A stretch of DNA of 64,000 nt, from NCBI RefSeq assembly GCF_023898865.1, contig NZ_JAGSOV010000001.1, forward strand, positions 1 to 64,000, given 5' to 3'. Of this stretch, positions 25,888 through 33,087 are shown piece after piece. The stretch's first letter is position 1. Each line of letters begins with the position of its first letter. A model generated the notes under the pieces. That model ran no database searches. It was not told where the DNA came from and saw only the letters and a list, made by a program, of their open reading frames with translations. This stretch comes from Pseudonocardia humida. Lineage in GTDB: Bacteria; Actinomycetota; Actinomycetes; Mycobacteriales; Pseudonocardiaceae. Position numbers and translations under genes: made by a program.

Positions 25888-27051
25888 GTGCGGCACTTCA
25901 GCTACCTCGGCGCGTCCGACCTGGCCTCGCTGTTCGAGGTGCCACCCGAGCGGCTCGACCGCTCCGGCGGTACGGATCTGCTCTCGGTGGCCCTCGGGGC
26001 CACGCTCTACATGCCGGCCGACCGGCCGGAGCTGGCCAAGGACGTGGCCAAGCAGGCCGCCGCCGGGGTCACCTCGGTGACGGTGTGCCTGGAGGACTCC
26101 ATCCCCGACGACGTGGTCCCCGCGGCGGTGGAGAACCTGGTCTCGGCGCTGCGCGCCCTGCACGACGACCCGCCCGCCGAGCTGCCGCTGCTGTTCGTGC
26201 GCGTGCGCGAGCCGAGCCAGATCGGGTACGTCGTCGAGCGCCTGGGGGCCGCCGTCGCGGCGCTGACGGGCTTCGTGCTGCCCAAGTTCACCGCGGCCAG
26301 CGGCACCGAGTACCTGCACGCCCTCGACGTGGCCGACCGGGTCAGCGGGGCCGAGCTGCTGGCCATGCCGGTGATCGAGTCCGGGGCGGTGCTCTACGCC
26401 GAGACCCGCGTCGACGAGCTCACCCGGCTGCGCGCCCTGCTGCACCGCGACCGCAGGCGCATCCTGGCGGTCCGGCTGGGCGCCACCGACCTGTGCGCGC
26501 TGTTCGGGCTGCGCCGCTCCCCCGACCTGTCGATCTACGACGTCAAGGTGATCAGCAGCCTGATCGCCGACGTCGTCAACGTGCTCGGCCGGGCCGACGG
26601 CTCGGGCTTCACGGTCACCGGGCCGGTGTGGGAGTACTACGGCGGCGCCGAACGCATCCTCAAGCCGCAGCTGCGCCAGAGCCCCTTCGACGCCCACGGC
26701 GAGCGCGAGCTGCGCGGGCAGCTGGTCTCGCGGGCCATCGACGGCCTCATCCGCGAGGTCCAGCTCGACGCGGCCAACGGCCTGCAGGGCAAGACCTGCA
26801 TCCACCCCAGCCACGTGGCCGTGGTCAACGCCCTGTCGGTGGTCTCGGCCGAGGACCACCGCGACGCCGCCGACGTGCTGAGCATCTCCGAGGCGGGCGG
26901 GGTGCGCGCCTCCGGGCTGCGCAACAAGATGAACGAGGCCCGCCCGCACACCGCGTGGGCCCGCCGCACGATGCTGCGCGCGAGGGTGTTCGGGGTCGCA
27001 GCCCAAGACGTCTCGTTCGTGGACCTGTTGGCCGCTAGCCTGCCCCGGTGA
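25888..27051 (+). CDS. HpcH/HpaI aldolase / citrate-lyase-like enzyme of the Ter biosynthetic module
   Basis: A 387-residue TIM-barrel protein related to citrate lyase beta subunit. Visible are ALGATLYMPADRPELAKDV, SVTVCLEDSIPDD (acidic metal region), FVRVREPSQIGYV, FVLPKFTAASGTEY and LLAMPVIESGAVLYAET, plus GKTCIHPSHVAVVNAL near the end, the typical CitE tail. Start GTG 25888 with GGAGGG nine bases upstream. Its stop overlaps the next start (GTGA). In ter islands, a lyase of this family is encoded with PRTases and a HAD enzyme and is thought to help build a nucleoside-like metabolite; the reaction is not known. Confidence 0.88.
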   Translation: MRHFSYLGASDLASLFEVPPERLDRSGGTDLLSVALGATLYMPADRPELAKDVAKQAAAGVTSVTVCLEDSIPDDVVPAAVENLVSALRALHDDPPAELPLLFVRVREPSQIGYVVERLGAAVAALTGFVLPKFTAASGTEYLHALDVADRVSGAELLAMPVIESGAVLYAETRVDELTRLRALLHRDRRRILAVRLGATDLCALFGLRRSPDLSIYDVKVISSLIADVVNVLGRADGSGFTVTGPVWEYYGGAERILKPQLRQSPFDAHGERELRGQLVSRAIDGLIREVQLDAANGLQGKTCIHPSHVAVVNALSVVSAEDHRDAADVLSISEAGGVRASGLRNKMNEARPHTAWARRTMLRARVFGVAAQDVSFVDLLAASLPR

Positions 27052-28433
27052 TCGCTGTCGCCGGTACCGGGTCGATCGTCGACCGGCTCGGGGTCCGCCT
27101 CGAGCCGGTGGCCGGCGCCGACGCCACCGCCCTGCTCGGCGTGGCCCTGCGCCGCAACCCGCTGCGCGCGCACCTGCTGGTCTCGCGGGTGCTGGGCAAG
27201 CACATCCCGTCCGACCCGCGGGCGGTGCGCGCCGCCGGGCTGCTGCTGGGGCTGCTCGTCGCGGACGTGCTGGCCGGGCGCCCGCCGCGGGCGCTGCCGA
27301 CCGAACGGCTGCACGCGGCGGCCGCGGGCGATCGGGCCGCCGCCGCGGCCCTGCACGCCTCGCTGGCCCCGGAGGGACCGACCGACGCGCTGGTGCTCGG
27401 GTTCGCCGAGACGGCGACCGCGCTCGGGCACTGCGTCGCCGAGGCGCTCGTCTCCGACTACCTGCACTCCACCCGGCGCGAGGTGCCCGGGGTGACGGCG
27501 GCGGGCGGCTTCACCGAGGAGCACTCGCACGCCACCTCGCACACCCTGCTGCCGACCGACCCCGACCTCATGCGCGGCGGGCGACCGCTCGTGCTCGTCG
27601 ACGACGAGCTGAGCACCGGGCGCACGGCGCTCAACACGATCACCGCGCTGCACCGCGCGATGCCCCGCGAGCGCTACGTGGTGGCCGCGCTGGTCGACGC
27701 CCGCCCACCGGACTCCGACCTGGTCGAGGCGGTGGCCGCGCTCGGCGCGAGGCTCGACGTCGTCTCGCTGGCCACGGCCCGCGTGGAGCTGCCCGCCGAC
27801 GTGATCGCGCGGGCGGCCGCGCTGCGCAGCGAGATCGACCGCCGCGCCGACCTGCCCACCCGCGGCGGGGCGTCGGTCGGGTCCGACGCCGGCGCGCTCC
27901 CGGCGCCGCTGGAGGTGCGGGCCCTCGGGTGGCCCGCCGGGCTCGCCGTGGGCGGGCGGCACGGGTTCGCCGCGGCCGACCACGCCGCCTTCGCGACCGC
28001 GCTCGCCGAGGTGGCGGTGCCCGGCCTGGAGGCCGACCCCGCCGAGCGCACGCTCGTGCTGGGCACCGAGGAGCTGATGCAGCTGCCGCTGCGGCTGGCC
28101 CAGGTGCTGGCCGATGCGGCGGGCCCGGAGGCGGCGGGCGTCTGGTTCTCCACGAGCACCCGCTCCCCCGCCGTCGTCGTCGACGAGCCCGACTACGCGC
28201 TGCGCACCGGCCTGGTGTTCGCCGCCCACGACGGCCCCGCCGACGGGCCGGGACGCCGCTACGCCTACAACCTCGCCACCGGCGACCCCGACGCGGCACG
28301 GGGGGGCGGGCCGGCGTGGGACCGCGTCGTCGTGGTCGTCGACCCGCCCGGCGACACCCCCGCGCTGCGCTCCGGCCTGCTGCGGGCGCTGGCCCCGCAC
28401 ACCCGCCGGACCACCCTGCTGGTCACCCCGTGA
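27048..28433 (+). CDS. PRTase with C-terminal TRSP domain (Ter biosynthetic module)
   Basis: A 461-residue two-domain protein. The N-terminal half is a type I phosphoribosyltransferase: GFAETATALGHCVAEAL, then EEHSHATSHTLLP and the PRPP loop LVLVDDELSTGRTALNTI (about 181-198). The C-terminal half has VLGTEELMQLPLRLAQVL and the STSTRSPAV segment with the TRSP tetrapeptide at 371-374 that names the domain. Known ter-linked enzymes of this architecture are predicted to transfer phosphoribose to an unknown base or ring. GTG start overlaps the lyase stop; GTGA overlap with the next PRTase too. Confidence 0.9.
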   Translation: MIAVAGTGSIVDRLGVRLEPVAGADATALLGVALRRNPLRAHLLVSRVLGKHIPSDPRAVRAAGLLLGLLVADVLAGRPPRALPTERLHAAAAGDRAAAAALHASLAPEGPTDALVLGFAETATALGHCVAEALVSDYLHSTRREVPGVTAAGGFTEEHSHATSHTLLPTDPDLMRGGRPLVLVDDELSTGRTALNTITALHRAMPRERYVVAALVDARPPDSDLVEAVAALGARLDVVSLATARVELPADVIARAAALRSEIDRRADLPTRGGASVGSDAGALPAPLEVRALGWPAGLAVGGRHGFAAADHAAFATALAEVAVPGLEADPAERTLVLGTEELMQLPLRLAQVLADAAGPEAAGVWFSTSTRSPAVVVDEPDYALRTGLVFAAHDGPADGPGRRYAYNLATGDPDAARGGGPAWDRVVVVVDPPGDTPALRSGLLRALAPHTRRTTLLVTP

Positions 28434-29596
28434 CCGCGCCGCGCGGATCGTCCCCGCCCGCGCCGCTGCGCGGACCGGCGTTCGGCAGCTACCGGCCGGA
28501 GGAGGTCGGCTGGCTGCTGACCGACCTGTCCGGGGTGGCCCTGGAGGCGCCGGTCGAGGAGCGCGAGGAGGCCGTGCAGAGCGGCGGCGCGCACTACGCC
28601 GAGTCGCTGCCCCAGGAGTACCAGCCCGACCCGGAGTACCTGGAGCTCTACCGGACGGCGCTGGCCGCGTCGGCGGCGCGCATGGCCCGCGCGGTCGGCA
28701 CGGTCGCCGAGCTGGTGCTGCGCGAGCGCGGCCGCGATGTCGTGCTGGTGTCCCTGGCCAGGGCCGGTACCCCGGTGGGCGTCCTGCTGCGCCGCTGGGC
28801 CGCCGCCCGGCACGGCCTCGACCTGCCCCACTACGCGGTCTCGATCGTGCGGGGCCGGGGCATCGACGGGCAGGCGCTGCGGTACCTGGCCGAGCACCAC
28901 GACCCGGCGAAGGTGGTGTTCGTCGACGGCTGGACCGGCAAGGGCGCGATCACCGGGGAGCTCTCGGCCGCCCTGGCCGCGCACGACGGCGCGTTCGACC
29001 CCGACCTGGCCGTGCTGGCCGACCCCGGCCGCTGCGTGCGCACCTTCGGTACCCGCCAGGACTGGCTGATCCCCTCGGCCTGCCTGAACTCGACGGTCTC
29101 CGGCCTGGTGTCGCGCACCGTGCTCAACCCCGCGATCCTGGGGCCCGACCAGTACCACGGCGCCAAGTTCTACGCCGAGCTGGCCGGCGCGGACGTCTCG
29201 AACGAGTTCCTGGACACCGTGGCCGGCCACTTCGCCGACGTCACCGCGGCCGACACCGCCGAGCCGCCCGACCGCGAGCCCGACCACGCCGGCATGGCCG
29301 CCGCGCTGCGCCTGGTCGAGGCCTACGACCTGGGCGAGGCCAACCTGGTCAAGCCCGGCGTCGGGGAGACCACCCGGGTGCTGCTGCGCCGGGTGCCCTG
29401 GCGGGTGCTGGTGGCGCCGGACGCACCGGCCGCCGACCTCGCCCACGTGCGGCTGCTTGCGCAGCGCCGCGGCGTCCCCGTCGAGGAGGTCGAGGGGCTG
29501 CCCTACAGCTGCGTGGGCCTCATCCACCCCCGCTACACCCGCGGCGCCACCGGCGCCGACGGCCGCGCCGCCGCGGTGGGCGGGTCGCCCCGGTGA
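28430..29596 (+). CDS. PRTase with C-terminal PELOTA-like RNA-binding domain (Ter biosynthetic module)
   Basis: A 388-residue protein. The N-terminal domain is a PRTase relative: VLVSLARAGTPVGVLLRRW, HYAVSIVRGRGID and the PRPP-loop equivalent VVFVDGWTGKGAITGEL (about 160-176). Roughly residues 300-375 (GEANLVKPGVGETTRVLLRR ... LVAPDAPAADLAHVRLLAQRRGVPVEEV ... SCVGLIHPR) resemble the L7Ae/PELOTA RNA-binding fold reported fused to this PRTase in ter islands. GTG start at 28430 is in the stop of the PRTase-TRSP gene, and its own stop overlaps the HAD start. Confidence 0.88.
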   Translation: MTAPRGSSPPAPLRGPAFGSYRPEEVGWLLTDLSGVALEAPVEEREEAVQSGGAHYAESLPQEYQPDPEYLELYRTALAASAARMARAVGTVAELVLRERGRDVVLVSLARAGTPVGVLLRRWAAARHGLDLPHYAVSIVRGRGIDGQALRYLAEHHDPAKVVFVDGWTGKGAITGELSAALAAHDGAFDPDLAVLADPGRCVRTFGTRQDWLIPSACLNSTVSGLVSRTVLNPAILGPDQYHGAKFYAELAGADVSNEFLDTVAGHFADVTAADTAEPPDREPDHAGMAAALRLVEAYDLGEANLVKPGVGETTRVLLRRVPWRVLVAPDAPAADLAHVRLLAQRRGVPVEEVEGLPYSCVGLIHPRYTRGATGADGRAAAVGGSPR

Positions 29597-30516
29597 GCGA
29601 GCTCGCGAACGGGTCGGCGGCGCGCGGCGGTCCCGTCGTCTTCCTCGACCTGGACCGCACCACGATCTACTCCGCGGCCGCGCTCGCCATCGACGTGCCC
29701 GACCACGCCGCTCCGCGCCTGCTGTGCGTCGAGGTCTACCGCGGGGCGCCGCTGTCGTTCATGACCGAGGCCGCGGTGGCCGCGTTCGAGCGGCTGCTGG
29801 GCGCCGCGACCGTGGTCCCGACCACCACCCGCACGGTCGAGCAGCTGGCCCGGGTGCACCTGCCCGGTCCACCGGCCCGCTACGCGGTGGCCGGCAACGG
29901 CGGCGACCTGCTCGTCGACGGCGTGCCCGATCCCGCCTGGGCCGCCGCGGTGCGCGAGCGGCTGGTCGGTTGCGCACCGCTGGACGAGGTGGCCGCGCAC
30001 GTCGGGTCGGTGTCCGGGGAGTTCGTGCTCAACCGGCGCACGGCGTCGGGGTTGTTCGTCTACGCCGTCGTCGACCGGGCCGCGCTGCCCGCGCAGTGGG
30101 TGCCGGAGCTGGCGGCCTGGTGCGCCCCGCGCGGGTGGGCGGTCTCGCTGCAGGGGCGCAAGGTCTACGCGGTGCCCACACCGCTGACCAAGTCGGCCGC
30201 GGCCGCCGAGGTGCTCGCCCGCACCGGCGGGGGCCCGCTGCTGGCCGCGGGCGACTCGCTGCTCGACGCCGACCTCCTGCGCGCGGCCGATATCGCCGTG
30301 CGCCCCGCGCACGGCGAGCTGCACGACGCCGGCTTCGGCCTGCCGCACCTGCACGTGACCGCGGCCCGCGGCGCCGCCGCCGGCACCGAGCTGCTCGGTT
30401 GGCTCGCCGACCGCGCAGCCGCCGGCACGACCGCCAGCACGACCGACGGCGCGGTCGACGGCGCGGTCGACGGCATGGCCCCCGACGCCGCCACCTCGGG
30501 TTCTGGCAGGCTGTGA
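29593..30516 (+). CDS. HAD-superfamily phosphatase (Ter biosynthetic module)
   Basis: A 307-residue HAD enzyme. Motif I is VVFLDLDRTTI with the nucleophile and acid/base Asp at 19 and 21; VVPTTTRTVEQ resembles motif II, the Lys of PLTKSAAAAEVL fits motif III, and AAGDSLLDADLL (about 216-227) is motif IV. It probably removes a phosphate from the metabolite made by the two PRTases; this is by association. GTG start overlaps the PRTase-PELOTA stop. The last ~35 residues are Thr/Asp/Gly-rich, with a short tandem repeat. Confidence 0.9.
   Translation: MSELANGSAARGGPVVFLDLDRTTIYSAAALAIDVPDHAAPRLLCVEVYRGAPLSFMTEAAVAAFERLLGAATVVPTTTRTVEQLARVHLPGPPARYAVAGNGGDLLVDGVPDPAWAAAVRERLVGCAPLDEVAAHVGSVSGEFVLNRRTASGLFVYAVVDRAALPAQWVPELAAWCAPRGWAVSLQGRKVYAVPTPLTKSAAAAEVLARTGGGPLLAAGDSLLDADLLRAADIAVRPAHGELHDAGFGLPHLHVTAARGAAAGTELLGWLADRAAAGTTASTTDGAVDGAVDGMAPDAATSGSGRL
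30444..30467 (+). repeat. 12-bp tandem repeat in the HAD gene tail
   Basis: Two perfect copies of GACGGCGCGGTC, with a third imperfect copy after them, encoding DGAV repeats at the disordered C-terminus. Confidence 0.7.
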
Positions 30517-30541
30517 ACCACCCGCGCGAGGAAGGACCTCA

Positions 30542-30997
30542 ATGGCTCTGTGGGACACGCTCAGGTCTCGCATCACCGACATGTCGAGCAACGTCAAGAC
30601 GCAGGTCGGCAAGTTCAAGACCAAGGAGTTCGCCAACGCCAGCATGGCGATGTGCGCGCTGATCGCGGCCGCCGACGGCAAGATCGACCCCGATGAGCGC
30701 GCCAAGACCGCCGGCTTCATCGCCAGCAACGACGCGCTGTCGGTGTTCAACGTCAGCGAGCTCCAGGAGAAGTTCAACTGGTACGCCGGCAAGCTGGAGT
30801 CGGACTACGCGTTCGGCAAGGTCGAGGCGATCGCCACCATCGGCAAGCTCAAGTCCAAGCCGGACGCCGCCCGTGCGGTGATCCAGGTCGGGATCATCAT
30901 CGGCGGCGCGGACGGCAACTTCGACGCCGACGAGAAGCAGGCCGTGCGCGAGGCCTGCAACGCCGTCGGCATCTCGCCGTCGGAGTTCGACCTGTGA
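30542..30997 (+). CDS. terB: TerB-family tellurite-resistance protein
   Basis: A 151-residue all-helical TerB domain: FANASMAMCALIAAADGKIDPDER and VIQVGIIIGGADGNFDADEKQAVREAC are two related metal-binding helical motifs with acidic DGKIDPDE / DGNFDADE loops. TerB is a cytoplasmic, membrane-associating partner of TerC and TerD. ATG start with an excellent GAGGAAGG ribosome site six bases upstream. It is 25 bases after the HAD gene and ends the plus-strand run. Confidence 0.95.
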   Translation: MALWDTLRSRITDMSSNVKTQVGKFKTKEFANASMAMCALIAAADGKIDPDERAKTAGFIASNDALSVFNVSELQEKFNWYAGKLESDYAFGKVEAIATIGKLKSKPDAARAVIQVGIIIGGADGNFDADEKQAVREACNAVGISPSEFDL

Positions 30998-31035
30998 GGC
31001 ACCGGCCCGGGCCGTGAGACCCGGGCCGGGCACGT

Positions 31036-31073
31036 CGAGGGCCCCGGCAGTGCGTGCACTGCCGGGGCCCTCG
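31036..31073. terminator. Bidirectional terminator between terB and terD2
   Basis: An 18-bp perfect inverted repeat (CGAGGGCCCCGGCAGTGC and its complement) separated by GT, in the gap between the convergent terB and terD2. No T-run on either side, as in actinobacterial I-shaped terminators. Its symmetry can end both transcripts. Confidence 0.85.
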
Positions 31074-31089
31074 TGCGTGTGCCGGGTCC

Positions 31090-31668
31090 CTACAGGTGCG
31101 GTCCGACCGCGGGCACCAGGTCCTGCACGGTCCGACCGCTTGCGGTGGCCCCGATCGCGGTCATCGTCCAGCCCGCGCCGCCCCGACTCACCTTCGCCAT
31201 GATCTGGGCGTTGTGCTGCCCGGATCCGCTGAGCTCGTAGCGGGCCAGCTCGTCGTTGCTGGTCTCGTCGATCAGCCGGCAGAACGCGTTCTCGATCTGC
31301 GAGAAGTCCTGGCCGGTGAACGAGTTCACGGTGAACACGATCTGGGTGACCGCGGGCGGCACCCGGGTCAGGTCGACGATGATCGACTCGTCGTCGCCCT
31401 CGCCGGCTCCGGTCAGGTTGTCGCCGGTGTGCTGCACCGACCCGTCCTTGCTGCGCAGCTGGCGGAACCAGACGGCGTCGACGAGGCTCCCGCCGCCGTC
31501 GAACAGCAGCGCCGAGGCGTCGAGGTCGATCGTCTGGGACTTCATGCCGCCGAACAGGCCGCGCTTCTTGACCGCGTCCCAGCCCAGGCCCATCCGCACG
31601 ACGGTCAGCCCGCCGCCGCCGCGCTTGGTCAACGAGACCTGCTGGCCCTTGCTCAGGTTCACGCTCAT
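31090..31668 (-). CDS. TerD-family stress protein (second copy, TerZ-like)
   Basis: A 192-residue TerD domain: SVNLSKGQQVSLTKRGGGGLTVVRMGLGW, then TIDLDASALLFDGGGSLVDAVWF and [22 protein letters not shown], and FSQIENAFCRLIDETSNDELARYELSG. The acidic calcium loops are kept. It has the KKRGLFGG insertion after GWDAV typical of the TerZ/TerE-like branch. ATG start with GAGGGGG upstream. It is read towards terB and follows the TerC-like gene by 40 bases on the same strand. Confidence 0.93.
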   Translation of the reverse strand: MSVNLSKGQQVSLTKRGGGGLTVVRMGLGWDAVKKRGLFGGMKSQTIDLDASALLFDGGGSLVDAVWFRQLRSKDGSVQHTGDNLTGAGEGDDESIIVDLTRVPPAVTQIVFTVNSFTGQDFSQIENAFCRLIDETSNDELARYELSGSGQHNAQIMAKVSRGGAGWTMTAIGATASGRTVQDLVPAVGPHL

Positions 31669-31708
31669 CCGTACCCCCTCATCCGGCGCCCTCGTCGGGC
31701 GCCGTCGG

Positions 31709-32917
31709 TCACACGCTGTGGTGGTGCTCGGCCTTCTCGGCGGCCATCTGGTCGGCGGTCCGGTGGGTGTCGATGCCCTGGGCCGCGAGCTTGCGGTTGC
31801 GCAGGATGCTCGACAGGAAGGCCGCGCCGATGAACGCCACCCCGATCAGACCGGTGACGATCTCGTTGACGTGGAAGCCGATGCCCAACAGCAGGATCGT
31901 GGCCAGGGCGCCGATCGCCCAGTGCGCACCGTGCTCGAGGTAGACGTAGTCCTGCAGGGTGCCCTTGCGGACCAGGAAGACGGTCAGCGACCGGACGAAC
32001 ATCGCGCCGATCAGGCCCAGGCCCAGCGCGATGAGGATCGGGTCGGTGGTGATGGCGAACGCGCCGATGACGCCGTCGAAGGAGAACGCGGCGTCGAGCA
32101 CCTCGAGGTAGAGGAACAGGAAGAACCCGGCCTTGCCGCTGGCCTTGGCCAGCTCCGAGGGCCCGCCGTTGCTGTTGCCCGCGGCGCGGTCGGCGACCTT
32201 GGGCTCGGCACCGGTCACGGTGGCGGTCGCGGGGCCCTCCTGGGGGTCGGACCCGTCCTCGTCGTCGTCACCGTCCTCGACGGCGCCTTCGAACAGCTCA
32301 CCCAGGCCGTTGACGGCCAGGTAGGTGACCAGGCCGAGCGAACCGGCGACCAGCACCACGGCCGGGTCCTCGGCGAGCGTCTGGGCCAGCACGACCAGCA
32401 CGACCAGCGCGAGCACGATGGCCAGCCGGTTGAGCTGGCCGACGCGGGCCAGCGGGCGCTCCAGCCAGGTCAGCCACTTGACGTCGCGGTCCTCGAAGAT
32501 CCAGTCGAGGTACAGCATGAACAGGAACATGCCGCCGAACGCGGCGATCTGCGGGTACGCCTCGTTGAGCAGGTAGGCGTAGCTGGTCGGATCCTCCGGC
32601 GGGCGCTGCTCCAGCGCGAGGGTCAGCGCTTCGACCGGGTTCAGCCCGGCCGTCACGGCCACGATGACCAGCGGGAACACCAGCCGCATGCCGAACACGG
32701 CGATGAGGATGCCGATGGTCAGGAAGATCCTCTGCCAGAAGGCGTCCATCCGCTCCAGCACGGTGGCGTTGACCACCGCGTTGTCGAAGGACAGCGAGAT
32801 CTCCAGGATGCCCAGGATGGCGCAGAGGATGAGAGCCTCGACACCTCCGTACAGGAACGCCACGATCAGTGACACGACCGTCACGCCGTAGGAGAAGCCG
32901 AATATCCGTAGGTTCAT
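31709..32917 (-). CDS. TerC-like membrane protein (DUF475)
   Basis: A 402-residue polytopic protein of the DUF475 branch of TerC. Nine or so hydrophobic segments are evident; the two symmetrical acidic membrane motifs LEISLSFDNAVVNATVL and LEVLDAAFSFDGVIGAFAI are the TerC hallmark thought to bind metal. A charged loop at about residues 210-255 (EDGDDDEDGSDPQEG) sits between halves. TerC proteins act in metal efflux or in metalation of exported enzymes. ATG start; ribosome site weak. TerC-TerD together with TerB are expected to form a membrane complex. Confidence 0.93.
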   Translation of the reverse strand: MNLRIFGFSYGVTVVSLIVAFLYGGVEALILCAILGILEISLSFDNAVVNATVLERMDAFWQRIFLTIGILIAVFGMRLVFPLVIVAVTAGLNPVEALTLALEQRPPEDPTSYAYLLNEAYPQIAAFGGMFLFMLYLDWIFEDRDVKWLTWLERPLARVGQLNRLAIVLALVVLVVLAQTLAEDPAVVLVAGSLGLVTYLAVNGLGELFEGAVEDGDDDEDGSDPQEGPATATVTGAEPKVADRAAGNSNGGPSELAKASGKAGFFLFLYLEVLDAAFSFDGVIGAFAITTDPILIALGLGLIGAMFVRSLTVFLVRKGTLQDYVYLEHGAHWAIGALATILLLGIGFHVNEIVTGLIGVAFIGAAFLSSILRNRKLAAQGIDTHRTADQMAAEKAEHHHSV

Positions 32918-33087
32918 GAAGTCAGGTCCCGTCCCCCGCGCGCTGCGTAGATCCGCCGTTTACCCCGCCACCGTAGCGGTGAACGGATTCGACGCTTCCC
33001 TCGTGCCCCAATCCGACGTCGACCCCAAGCCGACGGTCACGCTACCGCCGAACGGCAGCACGTCATCTGCCGAACGGCTCACTACTG
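32918..33087. other. Intergenic region upstream of the TerC-like gene
   Basis: 170 bases between the J-like/FN3 gene stop and the TerC-like ATG, same strand. It should hold the terC promoter and the terminator of the Hsp70 operon. Two copies of the decamer GCCGAACGGC occur at 33047-33056 and 33069-33078, 22 bases apart. Confidence 0.5.
33047..33078. repeat. Two direct copies of GCCGAACGGC
   Basis: Both copies are self-complementary at the ends (GCCG/CGGC). A 22-base period is two helical turns, so they could be a binding site for a dimer pair near the end of the J-like gene; no regulator is known. Confidence 0.4.
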
